Source: Saprospiraceae bacterium (lineage in GTDB: Bacteria > Bacteroidota > Bacteroidia > Chitinophagales > Saprospiraceae). Taken from it: a stretch of 64,000 nucleotides of DNA. A program made the translations under genes and the position numbers. Below the pieces are notes generated by a model. That model made no database searches. It saw only the letters and a list, made by a program, of their open reading frames with translations, and had not been told where the DNA came from. Below are positions 1-10,375 of the stretch, one piece after another. Location of the stretch: the NCBI GenBank assembly GCA_020628095.1, contig JAHDFP010000007.1, forward strand, positions 62,001-126,000. The letters are read 5' to 3'. Each line of letters starts with the position of its first letter. Positions within the stretch are counted from its first letter, which is position 1.

Positions 1-887
1 TCATTAAGAGGTCCTAATCCGACTTCTTCTCTTCTCTTATCCACATTTTCTGGATCTTCTATTTCGAAAAAGTAGTGCTCCAGAGTTTCCTTATCCTGTC
101 CCACTTGACTACCGTAGACCTGCGGCTTTTTTAGTCCCAGATTAACTCTGTCTATAAGCAGTGCTAACGATCTCCACTTGAGTTCTCCGGCATCAGCGGC
201 TTCTTTGAGTATAGGTAGATATTTTCTCTGAGTAGTACTATCAGCATGCTGTATGACGAGAAAGGCTGTGCTCGCATATCGTGGTCCTACGGAAGATTTG
301 CCAGGATATCCTTGCTCATCTATTATCTCTGATATACGCGCCGTATTCGCTTCATCCACAGGATTCTGCAATGCCCATAGAGAATCCATTTGTGGACAAT
401 CCCATCCATGCTCTTTGATAATCGGTCCCATCTGTCTTCTGTATTGCTGATCTGTGACTGATATGACAGCCATTTCTTTCATGAGGTCTATATCTATACC
501 CTCTTTGCATGCGACAAGGTCGTGACGTAAGTTAAGTTCTCTTTCGAATCCAGTATTCCTTAAAAAATCAAATTCTTCTTGCTCAAAAATCGATAGAGCC
601 ATTCCCCAGTTTAGTTCCATCGCCTTGGACAATTGAGTATCATAATACTCTAGGTTATCGCCACTATATCCACAAGCTGCAGCCCGCATCGTGCTCAATA
701 CACTCGTTTGCTGAATTGTAAATGCGTCGGTGTAATAAGTCATGCAAGAATCAAATTTCTCTGCATGCATCGCCTTTTCTCCTAACTGGACTAATCTTAT
801 ATACTCAGGGTCACTCGAAGAAAATTGCTGAGCCATGGACGAAAAACTAAATAGCGTCAAGACTAGTAGAAATTGTATCTTTTTCAT
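1..887 (-). CDS. DUF6624-family secreted protein, C-terminus cut by window edge
   Basis: Reading the minus strand from ATG at 887 gives an open frame of 295 codons that runs off the left edge without a stop. The first 20 residues form a signal peptide (MKKIQFLLVLTLFSFSSMAQ), so the protein is exported. The second half carries the conserved stretches of the DUF6624 family: RQMGPIIKEHGWD, SSVGPRYASTAFLVIQHAD, then LALLIDRVNLGLKKPQVYGS. The biochemical role of DUF6624 is not known. The N-terminal part (about residues 21-140) looks helical and TPR-like, which is inference. The gene is transcribed away from nothing visible; 64 bases separate its start from the DUF389 gene stop on the same strand. 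Confidence 0.85.
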   Translation of the reverse strand, partial: MKKIQFLLVLTLFSFSSMAQQFSSSDPEYIRLVQLGEKAMHAEKFDSCMTYYTDAFTIQQTSVLSTMRAAACGYSGDNLEYYDTQLSKAMELNWGMALSIFEQEEFDFLRNTGFERELNLRHDLVACKEGIDIDLMKEMAVISVTDQQYRRQMGPIIKEHGWDCPQMDSLWALQNPVDEANTARISEIIDEQGYPGKSSVGPRYASTAFLVIQHADSTTQRKYLPILKEAADAGELKWRSLALLIDRVNLGLKKPQVYGSQVGQDKETLEHYFFEIEDPENVDKRREEVGLGPLN

Positions 888-951
888 TCTTAGGTATTTT
901 TCTTTTAAACGAGAAATTAAATAAACTTTGTGATTAATAGTTACGCTCTTT

Positions 952-2364
952 TCACAATGATTTGTTAATGACTACCACTGTATCGAGATCAAATTTTTCT
1001 TGTAATAAGCGACCGATAATACCTTGCTGATCCCTATTCATCTTATCCCATTTGACAAATGCTACAGGCAAATCCTTATTGAGATCAGAATAATTAGTCA
1101 TCTGAGATACAGCCAACCCAAATTCTTCGATATCGGGAAAGATAATTTTTAGTTCTTTACTCACTTCAGCAAACTTAGCTGAGTCTTGTGCGAAAAAATT
1201 ATCCTTTTGGTTAACGTGTTCTATCCATTTTTGTCGGGCCTCTCGTTCCGCTTTGATCTCTTCTAATTGCGTATTCAGCTTATCGTCAAGGCCCGATAAC
1301 TGAGAATTCATTTGATCTATTTTCTCTAAGTCTATATCGCTAGTGGATATGATTTGCACTTCTTGGATATACTCTAATCCCAACTCTTTCAGGCTTTTTT
1401 TGTAACCATCTATTTTGCTTTCATTGATGAGGTCACCGTATACTTTGAGTAACAATTTATTAGGGTTATCTACTGGAAGCAATTTGTATCCATCTAGATG
1501 CTCGCTTTCCTGAGGGTTAAAATTGAGTGAGATAAATTGTTTCAATAATCTATCGCGATTATACTTCTTGTAGACGGAGGAAAATATCAATACACTCGGG
1601 ATAATCATCATGACACTAAACAAGGTGACGATGATCATATTTTTTCTACGATCCCTAGGAGAAGAATATTTTTTGAAAGGAAAATTCATCTGACGTATAA
1701 TAACATACGTCGCAAAGGCTACGAAGAAAGAATTGAGAAAAAATAGATAAAAAGCCTTCAGTGCGACATCCCATTCCGCATTAGCGATACCAAATCCTGT
1801 AACACAAAGTGGAGGCATCAAGGCCGTCGCAATGGCAACTCCTGGTAGGGTCGTCGATATATCCTTTCTTGCAATAGAGACTATACCCGCGATGCCGCCA
1901 AAAACGGCAATCAATATATCGAGAAACGTGGGCTCTGTCCTTGCTTGGATCTGATCAGTAAAATCATCTAGTGGCGTCAACCAAAAGTATAAAGTAGAAG
2001 TAAATAAGGCGATCAAAATTGCTGCTCCAAAGTGCATCAGGGCATGATACAGCGCATCTTTATCATTAATACCCACGCCGAGGCCTACTCCCAGTATCGG
2101 AGACATCAAAGGTGATATAAGCATCGCTCCGATTATCACGGCTTGACTATCGAGATTAAGACCTATAGAGGCAATCATGATACTACATATCAACATCCAG
2201 GCATTCGCGCCGCTCATAGATTGCTTAGATTTGATTTCTTTGATCGTACCCCACTTGTCTACGCCTTTGTCCAGATCAAAAATGTCTTTGATTAGATTGC
2301 CAAAATAATTTCTGATATCCACGGCGGTTACTTTCTGCTCATTGGTATTTGACTCACTGGACAT
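952..2364 (-). CDS. DUF389-family integral membrane protein
   Basis: This 470-residue protein belongs to the DUF389 (TIGR00341-like) family of conserved membrane proteins of unknown function. The family signature is visible as AVIIGAMLISPLMSPILGVG (about residues 74-93), followed by several hydrophobic segments to about residue 270. The last 200 residues are hydrophilic, with a coiled-coil stretch (LEKIDQMNSQLSGLDDKLNT region) and probably sit in one soluble compartment. Start ATG at 2364. It is divergent from the patatin gene that begins about 70 bases away. No transport substrate can be assigned. Confidence 0.88.
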   Translation of the reverse strand: MSSESNTNEQKVTAVDIRNYFGNLIKDIFDLDKGVDKWGTIKEIKSKQSMSGANAWMLICSIMIASIGLNLDSQAVIIGAMLISPLMSPILGVGLGVGINDKDALYHALMHFGAAILIALFTSTLYFWLTPLDDFTDQIQARTEPTFLDILIAVFGGIAGIVSIARKDISTTLPGVAIATALMPPLCVTGFGIANAEWDVALKAFYLFFLNSFFVAFATYVIIRQMNFPFKKYSSPRDRRKNMIIVTLFSVMMIIPSVLIFSSVYKKYNRDRLLKQFISLNFNPQESEHLDGYKLLPVDNPNKLLLKVYGDLINESKIDGYKKSLKELGLEYIQEVQIISTSDIDLEKIDQMNSQLSGLDDKLNTQLEEIKAEREARQKWIEHVNQKDNFFAQDSAKFAEVSKELKIIFPDIEEFGLAVSQMTNYSDLNKDLPVAFVKWDKMNRDQQGIIGRLLQEKFDLDTVVVINKSL

Positions 2365-2436
2365 ATTTTATAAATATTTATATCCGAAATATAGAACTTG
2401 TTGCATTAATATAAAATACGATCAATTATCAAAAGG

Positions 2437-3198
2437 GTTAAAATTATTCTAACAGGCGGTGGTACACGCGGAATGTATCAGATAGGAGCTATGCGCGCTA
2501 TAAAAGAATACGGACTGTGGAGTCAAACGGAAAGCATTTCTTCTTGCTCTATAGGAGCGGTTAACGCGGTGCTGCTATCGCAGCATAGTATAGACAAGTG
2601 TTACGAGCTATGGATGGATCTGTCGAGACAATCTATGTTTGAGAATATTGACCAATATTCCAAAGCCTATCTAAGCGATATGATGAAAGAATGGGTACAA
2701 AACGACGGTGTAGATTTTAATCCCTTCATCTTACTACTAAGAGAATACATAGACGAAAATAAAGTCAGAGAATCCAAAAGAAAAATCATCATCTCTCTAC
2801 TCAACCAGACACAGCGAAGACAAGAATATCACGCCTTATCCGACATACCTAAAGGGGCACTTATAGATTATATATCAGCAAGCGCTAGACTACCTTTTTT
2901 CAAACCTGTCTACATTGATGGTTATAAATACCTAGACGGAGGCATCGGCGATAACCACCCTTATTACACCAGTTGTGCAAATACGCATTTTGATCTGGTC
3001 ATAAAAATTAAAGTCGCTTATGTCCCATTCTTTATTCCTGGTCTAAGAAAGAAAAATATCACTTTCGACAAAGAGATTGTGATAGAACCAAGTAGTCCTA
3101 TAGGTACCCCGATGGAATTCCGAAAACCGACATTCGAAGAAAAATATGAAATGGGATACCGAGATGCAATCAGTCAACTACAACAGTTGGAGTTTTAG
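2437..3198 (+). CDS. Patatin-like phospholipase, start codon unclear
   Basis: Patatin-family acyl hydrolase. The oxyanion motif reads TGGGTRGMYQIGAM, the nucleophile elbow SCSIGAVNAV (the usual first Gly of GxSxG is Ser), and the catalytic Asp lies in YLDGGIGDNHPY. The first ATG in frame (2473) lies inside the oxyanion motif, so the real start must be upstream, yet the open frame from the stop at 2407 to 2473 contains no ATG, GTG or TTG. Homologues begin at about the GTT codon at 2437, which precedes KIILTGGG; ATT at 2425, 2443 or 2446 or ATA at 2416 are possible non-standard starts. The protein has about 250 residues and no signal peptide. It may be a gene with a mutated start. Convergent with the lipoprotein gene at 3230. 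Confidence 0.75.
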   Translation, partial: VKIILTGGGTRGMYQIGAMRAIKEYGLWSQTESISSCSIGAVNAVLLSQHSIDKCYELWMDLSRQSMFENIDQYSKAYLSDMMKEWVQNDGVDFNPFILLLREYIDENKVRESKRKIIISLLNQTQRRQEYHALSDIPKGALIDYISASARLPFFKPVYIDGYKYLDGGIGDNHPYYTSCANTHFDLVIKIKVAYVPFFIPGLRKKNITFDKEIVIEPSSPIGTPMEFRKPTFEEKYEMGYRDAISQLQQLEF

Positions 3199-3229
3199 GA
3201 AAGCTGTTTCATATCATAAATAAGTTCCC

Positions 3230-3880
3230 CTACTCCATTAATTGCACATCCAAGGCATCCGTATTAATATCGAGTCCCTGAAATAATCCCAATAACTCTT
3301 CTTGTGTCGTGAAAGGCCCATCAAATTCTACACGACCACCTACAGTGCCTTGATGAATGCGCTGAAGAAAATCTGCAAATCGTCCTTCTGGCAGGTCACC
3401 TTTTTTGTAGGCTTTATAAAGCATAGGTATATAATCCATCATCAAATCAAAATCTCCTGTTGCTCCGAGTACTGATGTAACAACATATCGTGTCTTATGC
3501 CATCTATAAGGTTCTGTATCATAAGCGTACACGACACTGGAATCAGGGAATCCGTATTCTTTTAGATAGACAGCTAATTTCTCTTGCGCCTTTTTGTTAG
3601 CTTCTCTATATAGCTCCATTTTATCGCCTAAGTCCACATTCTCACCATATTTTATTTTCATGGTATCTATAAAGTCTCCATAGTTTGATTCTACCCATAA
3701 CTTATCTATAAAATCTTTCTTTAAAGAATCTGTGGTCAAAGCTTTAATTTCAGCCCGAATCACTTCGTCCGATGAGGATAATGAACTTTGACTATTGTGA
3801 GATTCTTCCTTACATCCCAGTAGGAAGAAATGCAAGGAGAATAGTAGTAGTAACAAAAGATTATGAATAGGTCGCATCAT
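3230..3880 (-). CDS. Hypothetical lipoprotein
   Basis: Small exported lipoprotein of about 215 residues that I cannot place in a family. A run of leucines followed by FFLLGCKEE gives a clear signal-peptidase II lipobox. The frame can be opened at GTG 3898, but ATG at 3880 or 3877 places the signal peptide at the very N-terminus and is preferred. The mature part is acidic, helical and rich in Lys, Glu and Tyr, with no recognisable catalytic motif. It lies 75 bases downstream of prfB on the same strand. Confidence 0.7.
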   Translation of the reverse strand: MMRPIHNLLLLLLFSLHFFLLGCKEESHNSQSSLSSSDEVIRAEIKALTTDSLKKDFIDKLWVESNYGDFIDTMKIKYGENVDLGDKMELYREANKKAQEKLAVYLKEYGFPDSSVVYAYDTEPYRWHKTRYVVTSVLGATGDFDLMMDYIPMLYKAYKKGDLPEGRFADFLQRIHQGTVGGRVEFDGPFTTQEELLGLFQGLDINTDALDVQLME

Positions 3881-3973
3881 GGCATTAGGTTGATACACTA
3901 ATGTAATAACACGAAATAGTTATAAGCTCTAATGAATTGTTAATACAAAATAACTGCCCAGCCTATCAAACTA

Positions 3974-5054
3974 CTACTCCCCATTCCACATCAAAAAAGC
4001 CTTGAGAAAACTATCTAAGTCTCCGTTGAGTACAGCATCGGTATTTCTATTTTCGTGATTGGTGCGGTGATCTTTGACTCGACGATCATCTAGGACATAG
4101 GACCTTATTTGTGAGCCCCATTCATTTTTCATTTTACCAGATTCTGTTTCTTTTTTGGCCGCTCTTTTTTCTTCTAGTGCACGTTCGTATAGTCGTGACT
4201 TGAGCATCTCTATCGCTTTTTCTCGGTTCATGTGTTGGCTTCTTTCGGCTTGGCACTCTACTACGATACCTGAAGGAGCGTGCCGCACTCTGACGGCGGA
4301 CTCCGTCTTATTGACATGCTGACCACCTGCACCACTCGCCCTGAACGTGTCCCAATCCAAGTCCGATGGATTGACCTCTATCTCGATCCGACTATCAATA
4401 ACAGGATGTACGAAGACCGAAGCAAAAGAGGTCATACGCTTTCCCTGTGCGTTATAAGGGCTGACACGCACAAGTCGGTGTACACCATTTTCTCCTTTGA
4501 GCATGCCGTACGCGTAGTCTCCAGTGAGTTCTATTTCTACGGTTTTGACTCCAGCAACATCGCCGTTTACTCTATTCAGTTCTTTGACTTTGTAGCCCGT
4601 TTTCTCGCCGTACATAACGTACATACGATATAACATCTCAGCCCAGTCACAAGCTTCTGTACCACCTGCGCCGGCATTTATTTCTAGCAGGCAAGACAAT
4701 TCGTCTTCCTCTTGGTCTAAGGTAGATCGGAATTCTACATCTTCTAGCAGAGATACGGCCTTTTCGTATTGGCGATCTACCTCTTCAATTGTAGATTCTC
4801 CCTCACTTAGAAACTCTTGTAGGATATCTAGCTCATCTACGGCTTCCTGTACCTGACTATACTTACTAACCCACTGCTTGTTGAGCTTGAGTTCTTTGAG
4901 GACTGTTTCGGCGGCTTTCGGATCATTCCAAAAATTAGGATCTGCGGATTGTTGTTCTTTATCTTCTATAATATGTAATCGTCTATCGACGTCAAAGATA
5001 GCTCCTTAACGACCCCAAACGACTTTGCAATTCTTTGTATTGCTCTATGGTCAT
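3974..5054 (-). CDS. prfB: Peptide chain release factor 2, with programmed +1 frameshift
   Basis: RF2 ends translation at UGA and UAA. The gene is read as two joined frames: ATG at 5054 to the CTT codon at 4997-4995, then a +1 shift past T4994 into GAC, continuing to the stop at 3974; this gives 359 residues, the normal family length. The shift site reads AGGAGCTATCTTTGAC, an internal Shine-Dalgarno-like AGGAG a few bases before CTT TGA C, as in the classic autoregulatory prfB site. The downstream part contains the peptidyl-tRNA hydrolysis motif GGQ (RASGAGGQHVNKTESAVR) and, before it, the RF2-type recognition region around RLVRVSPYNAQGKR. A gene caller without recoding would truncate it to start at 4699. 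Confidence 0.95.
4992..5009 (-). promoter_or_regulatory. prfB recoding site: SD-like AGGAG plus CTT TGA C
   Basis: On the minus strand the 20th codon of prfB is CTT followed directly by TGA C (TGA at 4994-4992). The SD-like AGGAG lies just upstream with the spacing of the E. coli site (AGG, three bases, TATCTTTGAC). Low RF2 makes ribosomes pause at UGA and slip +1, so RF2 controls its own synthesis. This is established for the family; the site is seen directly here. Confidence 0.92.
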
Positions 5055-5109
5055 CTTGTCCTTGGTTTAGGTATTTTATATTAAGAATGCCACTCCTATA
5101 ATATTGCAA

Positions 5110-6111
5110 TTATAAGAAGTCCGGCAATACTCTTTTGAATTTGCTGATAACGTCATCCAACTTAGCATAGGCTGCGCCTCCAGAGGCATTTTTATGGCCT
5201 CCTCCTTTAAAGTGTTTTCTAGCCAACTCCTGTACCGATATATCTCCCTTAGATCTGAATGACATCTTAACGATCGTCGGTTGCTCACGAATAAAAGCAG
5301 CGACCTTTATACCGTCCAGCATCAAAATATAGTTGACGATACCTTCTGTATCTCCTCTTTGGATATTATAGTCAATATAGTCTTGCTTGGTCAGAGCGAT
5401 GATCCCTGCATTGTATTCTGGTAAGACTTCTAAGCGATTACATATAGCATGACCTAGCAACCTAAGCTGCTTCTCTTTATACGTATTAAATATCTTATCC
5501 TGCAAGTCGTAGTCATCTACGCCTCGCTCTTTTAGGTCAGCGGCAACTTTATAAGTCGTCGGATTAGTATTATGCTTGAACGATCCCGTATCTGTGATAA
5601 GTCCAGTAAATAAAGCATCTCCGATGTTAGCATCCAAAAGATGTACGCCATCTATATCATGGATAAATCGATGGATCATCTCACTGGTAGAACTTGCCGA
5701 AGTATCTGAGAAAGTATAATGTGGAAAAGGCTCTGGGTCCAAATGATGATCTATTAATATTTTTTTGGCTTTAGTCTGAAGTATGGTCGGACCGAGCTTA
5801 TCTACCCTATCCAGTGCATTAAAGTCCAGACAAAACAATATATCCGCATGAGATATTTTCTGTATCGCCTTGTCATGATCGAGATCAAAGACTGTACACT
5901 GATCTATATCCTTCATAAATGTGAAGTTGCGAGGATACTCACTCGGCAGAATGATGTCCACATTATGATTCATTTTCTCTAGAAAATGTTTGAGTCCGAG
6001 ACTAGACCCCAGCGCATCACCATCGGGATTGCGGTGTGTGATAATGCTGACATTCTTAGGAAAAGCCAACAAATCTTTGATTTCGGATATTTCTTGTTTG
6101 CTTAGGTTCAC
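5110..6111 (-). CDS. nrnA: DHH/DHHA1 phosphoesterase, NrnA-like (nanoRNase / pAp phosphatase)
   Basis: Cytoplasmic Mn-dependent phosphoesterase of the DHH-DHHA1 family that degrades very short RNAs and/or 3',5'-pAp. The DHH domain shows [23 protein letters not shown] and LIDHHLDP (metal ligands); the C-terminal DHHA1 domain ends with the substrate-binding [14 protein letters not shown]. Length about 333 residues is normal. The frame opens at TTG 6120, but that TTG lies in a CACATTTG element resembling the -7 box, so GTG at 6111, six bases after the element, is the likelier start. It is 55 bases upstream of prfB on the same strand and divergent from ndk. Confidence 0.9.
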   Translation of the reverse strand: MNLSKQEISEIKDLLAFPKNVSIITHRNPDGDALGSSLGLKHFLEKMNHNVDIILPSEYPRNFTFMKDIDQCTVFDLDHDKAIQKISHADILFCLDFNALDRVDKLGPTILQTKAKKILIDHHLDPEPFPHYTFSDTSASSTSEMIHRFIHDIDGVHLLDANIGDALFTGLITDTGSFKHNTNPTTYKVAADLKERGVDDYDLQDKIFNTYKEKQLRLLGHAICNRLEVLPEYNAGIIALTKQDYIDYNIQRGDTEGIVNYILMLDGIKVAAFIREQPTIVKMSFRSKGDISVQELARKHFKGGGHKNASGGAAYAKLDDVISKFKRVLPDFL

Positions 6112-6193
6112 TGCACGCAAATGTGATTAAAATAAGTGAAATCGTCAAGAAATTAATTGGAAGTATTCGCTGCATCTTATTCGGACCATTTTA

Positions 6194-6201
6194 TACCTTT
6201 G
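6194..6201 (+). promoter_or_regulatory. -7 promoter element of ndk
   Basis: TACCTTTG matches the Bacteroidota housekeeping -7 consensus TAnnTTTG. It lies 35 bases before the ndk ATG at 6237, and shows that the longer open frame beginning at 6123 cannot be the translated start. Confidence 0.65.
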
Positions 6202-6236
6202 CGCTCCTATTAGAAAAAAATAAAATTAAAACATCA

Positions 6237-6659
6237 ATGGCTGGAAATATTACGTTTACAATGATCAAACCTGATGCTGTCAAAAACGGACATATCGGTG
6301 CGATTCTTAACAAAATGAATGAGGGCGGTTTCAAAATCGTCGCCATGAAATATACGCGTCTAAGTAAGGAAAAAGCAGGTGAATTCTACGAGGTACATAA
6401 AGAAAGACCATTCTATGGAGAATTGGTGGATTTTATGTCATCTGGTCCAATCGTGGCTGCTGTATTACAAAAGGATAATGCAGTAGAAGATTTCAGAACA
6501 CTTATAGGAGCAACTAATCCAGCCGAGGCTGCAGAAGGAACCATAAGAGCACTATATGCGACTAGTATAGGAGAAAATGCGGTACATGGAGCAGATAGCG
6601 ATGAGAATGCACTTAGAGAAGCCAACTTCCACTTTAGTGGAACGGATATGTATATGTAA
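6237..6659 (+). CDS. ndk: Nucleoside-diphosphate kinase
   Basis: Transfers the gamma-phosphate between nucleoside triphosphates and diphosphates through a phospho-histidine. The protein is 140 residues, the usual size, beginning [19 protein letters not shown]. The active-site His sits in the conserved [12 protein letters not shown] near residue 117, and the nucleotide-binding region [12 protein letters not shown] is intact. The ATG at 6237 is chosen because the family starts here and because a promoter element lies at 6194. A strong terminator follows at 6717. Confidence 0.96.
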   Translation: MAGNITFTMIKPDAVKNGHIGAILNKMNEGGFKIVAMKYTRLSKEKAGEFYEVHKERPFYGELVDFMSSGPIVAAVLQKDNAVEDFRTLIGATNPAEAAEGTIRALYATSIGENAVHGADSDENALREANFHFSGTDMYM

Positions 6660-6716
6660 GATTTTTTGAAATCAATTATTTTAACAGAACTAAGAGTTGA
6701 TTATATACATTGAACC

Positions 6717-6752
6717 AAAAAGTTAGGATGGTCCTTGCATCCTAACTTTTTT
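6717..6752 (+). terminator. Rho-independent terminator after ndk
   Basis: A perfect 10-bp stem AGTTAGGATG / CATCCTAACT with a 7-base loop, extended by an A-run before and a T-run after it. It ends the ndk transcript and separates it from the methionine locus. Confidence 0.9.
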
Positions 6753-6766
6753 ATATTATACCTTTG
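6735..6766 (+). promoter_or_regulatory. Putative promoter of the met leader
   Basis: TACCTTTG at 6759-6766 matches the -7 consensus TAnnTTTG. A TTG at 6735-6737, 21 bases upstream, could be the -33 element. Transcription would begin only a few bases before the leader ATG at 6776, so the leader peptide message would be nearly leaderless. Confidence 0.6.
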
Positions 6767-6775
6767 ACTAATCGA

Positions 6776-6877
6776 ATGAATAAAAGCATACATACATCTA
6801 TTTCTTCTTCACATGCATCCATGATGTGTTGCTGTATGATGATTTGTTGTATGACTGTCCGCAGGCAGATGCTTTGA
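6776..6877 (+). CDS. Met/Cys-rich leader peptide of the metY-metX locus
   Basis: A 33-codon open frame from ATG 6776 to TGA 6875-6877. Residues 16-26 read MMCCCMMICCM: with the Met start and one further Met near the end, 7 of 33 residues are Met and 5 are Cys, the product and a sulfur donor of the pathway encoded downstream. It sits between a promoter-like TACCTTTG and a terminator hairpin (6902-6935) ahead of metY. This is the layout of transcription attenuation by ribosome stalling, as in trp or his leaders: stalling at Met or Cys codons would favour an antiterminator. The CAG and CTTT around the last codons (6865-6875) can pair with AAAGCTG at 6904, which would break the terminator stem. 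The function is inference; the peptide composition and the hairpin are seen directly. Confidence 0.75.
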   Translation: MNKSIHTSISSSHASMMCCCMMICCMTVRRQML

Positions 6878-6901
6878 TTCGTATCGCATAAGAAATAAAT
6901 T

Positions 6902-8322
<1,421 letters not shown>

Positions 8323-8413
8323 AATAAAATTAAATCTCATATCTCGAATTAGCTGTCCAAGACAATAACATTCTTGGACAGCTAGCTCACATTCTAAATA
8401 ACTGTTATCCATT

Positions 8414-9430
8414 ATGATACAACTAAAAAAATATAAACTGGATAAGCATCTGGTTTTGGAGAATGGAGAACTATTGTCCAGACCTACCATAGCCTATCAT
8501 ACCTATGGCACGCTCAACAAGGACAAATCCAATGTAATATGGGTATGTCATGCATTGACCGCCAATAGCAATGTTTTTGATTGGTGGAAAGGATTATTTG
8601 GTAAGGATGAGCTTTTTAATCCCAAAGAACATTTTATTGTCTGTGCTAATATACTAGGTAGTCACTATGGCACAACAGGTCCGTTGTCGGAAAATCCAGA
8701 AACAGGACTACCCTACTACCATACATTTCCTACCATCACCATAAGAGACATGGTCAGCCTACATAGAGAATTGGCAAGTTACCTATGAATAGATAAAATC
8801 GAATTATTGATCGGTGGATCAGTCGGTGGTCACCAAGCTCTCGAGTGGGCTATTATGGATCCAGACAAATTCGATAAGCTCTGCCTTGTGGCGTCGAGTG
8901 CAGTCATATCACCCTGGGCGGCTGCGTTCAATCAGTCACAACGCATGGCTATCGAAGTAGATCCTACTTGGAAGTTGTCACACAAGGATGCAGGTAGCGA
9001 AGGGATGAAAGTGGCAAGATCAATGGCACTGCTTTCTTATAGAAACTATGGAACGTATCAGCAATCTCAGCAAGAAAAAACTAATGACGCACTCTACCAG
9101 ACCAAAGCGGCATCCTACCAAGCTTACCAAGGACTCAAACTAAGTCGACGCTTCAATGCTTTTAGCTATTGGCATATAGCCAAAGCGATGGACAGCCAAA
9201 ATATCGGTAGAAATCGAGGCGAACCCTCGGAGATTCTTTCCACGATTAAAGCAAAGACCTTGATTATAAGTATTGAAAATGATCTGATTTTCACACTTAA
9301 CGAACAGGAGTTTTTGGCAGAATATATACCTCATGCTATACATCGGATGATATCATCGGATTACGGGCATGATGGCTTTTTATTAGAGACAGAAAAGATA
9401 TCTCGTGTGCTGAGAGAGTTCTTCGTTTAA
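8414..9430 (+). pseudogene. metX: Homoserine O-acetyltransferase, interrupted by in-frame TGA
   Basis: Alpha/beta hydrolase-fold enzyme that acetylates homoserine, the step before MetY. Residues 1-124 (8414-8785) are followed by TGA at 8786-8788, after which the same frame continues IDKIELLIGGSVGGHQALEW to the stop at 9430. The family has Gly at the interrupted position (LGI.KI...IGGS.GG), so GGA to TGA is the simple explanation. The nucleophile Ser (GGSVGG) lies after the stop, and the catalytic Asp/His region ends in SSDYGHDGFLLE. Intact length would be 338 residues. The 3' fragment from ATG 8807 cannot fold as a full enzyme. TGA is used as a normal stop in metY, so recoding is unlikely. 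It lies 91 bases after metY and forms one operon with it. Confidence 0.88.
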
Positions 9431-9493
9431 GAGTCAATAAGAAATAGTTATTCCGCAATAGTTGACACACTATAACTTATGGTTTAAATGATG

Positions 9494-9510
9494 GAAATAT
9501 TAAATATTTC
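9494..9510. repeat. Perfect AT-rich palindrome upstream of the 9591 gene
   Basis: GAAATATTAAATATTTC is an 8+1+8 perfect palindrome about 80 bases before the 9591 start. It could be an operator for a dimeric regulator or a chance feature of AT-rich DNA. No second copy was noticed. Confidence 0.4.
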
Positions 9511-9590
9511 TTAATGAATTAAACGTTATTGCATTTCTTTGATCTAATAAGCGTCACTCAAATTCAAAATAAACATTAAAATCAAACGCC

Positions 9591-9992
9591 ATGAAACAGA
9601 TTATTTCTCTTTTATGTTCTTTATTCCTTATAGGATCACTTACCAGTTTTACTACAGTACCTACTATTAACAAATGGGAAAAGCTTGGGTCGAAAAAAGT
9701 CAACTACCGCCTAGACAAAGATGTGATTAAGGTAGGCGCAAAAGAAGGCACTTTCACCAAACTCAAAATTGCCGTAACCAATGGATCTCTTAACATGCAC
9801 AAGATGGTCGTGGTCTACAAAAATGGTCAGAGAGACGAAATAGAACTCCGTCAAAATTTTTCTAAAAAATCAGATTCCAGAGTAATAGATCTCGCTGGCA
9901 ACAAGAGATTCATAGATCAGATAATATTCTGGTATGATTCCAAAAACTTATCTCGAAAGCGCGCCAAGGTGCATGTATACGGTCGCCACTAA
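9591..9992 (+). CDS. Small secreted protein, DUF2541-like
   Basis: A 133-residue protein with a signal peptide (MKQIISLLCSLFLIGSLTSF) and a basic beta-rich mature domain: YRLDKDVIKVG, KLKIAVTNGSLNMHKMVVVY and DQIIFWYDSKN. This pattern resembles the DUF2541 family of periplasmic or surface proteins, whose role is not known. It stands alone, with its own downstream terminator at 10020, so it is probably expressed as a single gene. Confidence 0.75.
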   Translation: MKQIISLLCSLFLIGSLTSFTTVPTINKWEKLGSKKVNYRLDKDVIKVGAKEGTFTKLKIAVTNGSLNMHKMVVVYKNGQRDEIELRQNFSKKSDSRVIDLAGNKRFIDQIIFWYDSKNLSRKRAKVHVYGRH

Positions 9993-10019
9993 TAAGAATT
10001 GGTTTGAAAAATATATTAG

Positions 10020-10063
10020 AAGGTGGGTAAAATTCTGAGTCTTGATTTTATCCACCTTTTTTT
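10020..10063 (+). terminator. Rho-independent terminator after the DUF2541-like gene
   Basis: Stem AGGTGGGTAAAA / TTTTATCCACCT (one G-T wobble pair) with a 13-base loop and a following T-run. It lies between this gene and the opposing DUF1272 gene. Confidence 0.88.
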
Positions 10064-10084
10064 ATTCAAATCCCTATCCCTTAT

Positions 10085-10375
10085 TTATCGATGTTCTGGT
10101 GGTATGCTTTTTATCCGTTCCCTCATCGGTATATACTTATTCATATCTATGGGCTTATAGACTACCTTATCTGTCGCAGGATTACTGTCTAATTCTTTCT
10201 TAGGTCTTATAGGTCTTTTCTCCAGGTTTCCTCCACAATTGGGACAAACGTTATGCAATAGATTATCATTACACTCGGTACACCATGTGCATTCGTAGGT
10301 ACATATAAGGGCGTCGGTACTATTAGGCGGTAAAGCTTTGTTGCAGTTTTCGCAGTTCTGTCTTATCTCTAACAT
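10085..10375 (-). CDS. DUF1272 family zinc-ribbon-like protein
   Basis: A 96-residue cytoplasmic protein with nine cysteines in its first 50 residues: CENCNKALPP, CTYECTWCTEC and NVCPNCGGNL. This is the DUF1272 signature and implies structural zinc. The C-terminal 45 residues are basic and proline-rich. The role is unknown. It ends opposite the terminator of the 9591 gene. Confidence 0.85.
   Translation of the reverse strand: MLEIRQNCENCNKALPPNSTDALICTYECTWCTECNDNLLHNVCPNCGGNLEKRPIRPKKELDSNPATDKVVYKPIDMNKYIPMRERIKSIPPEHR

Noticed and set aside
8786-8788. TGA read as an amino acid (recoding or selenocysteine) in metX
   Set aside because: TGA serves as a normal stop in other genes here, prfB is present, no SECIS-like hairpin follows, and the family has Gly at this position.
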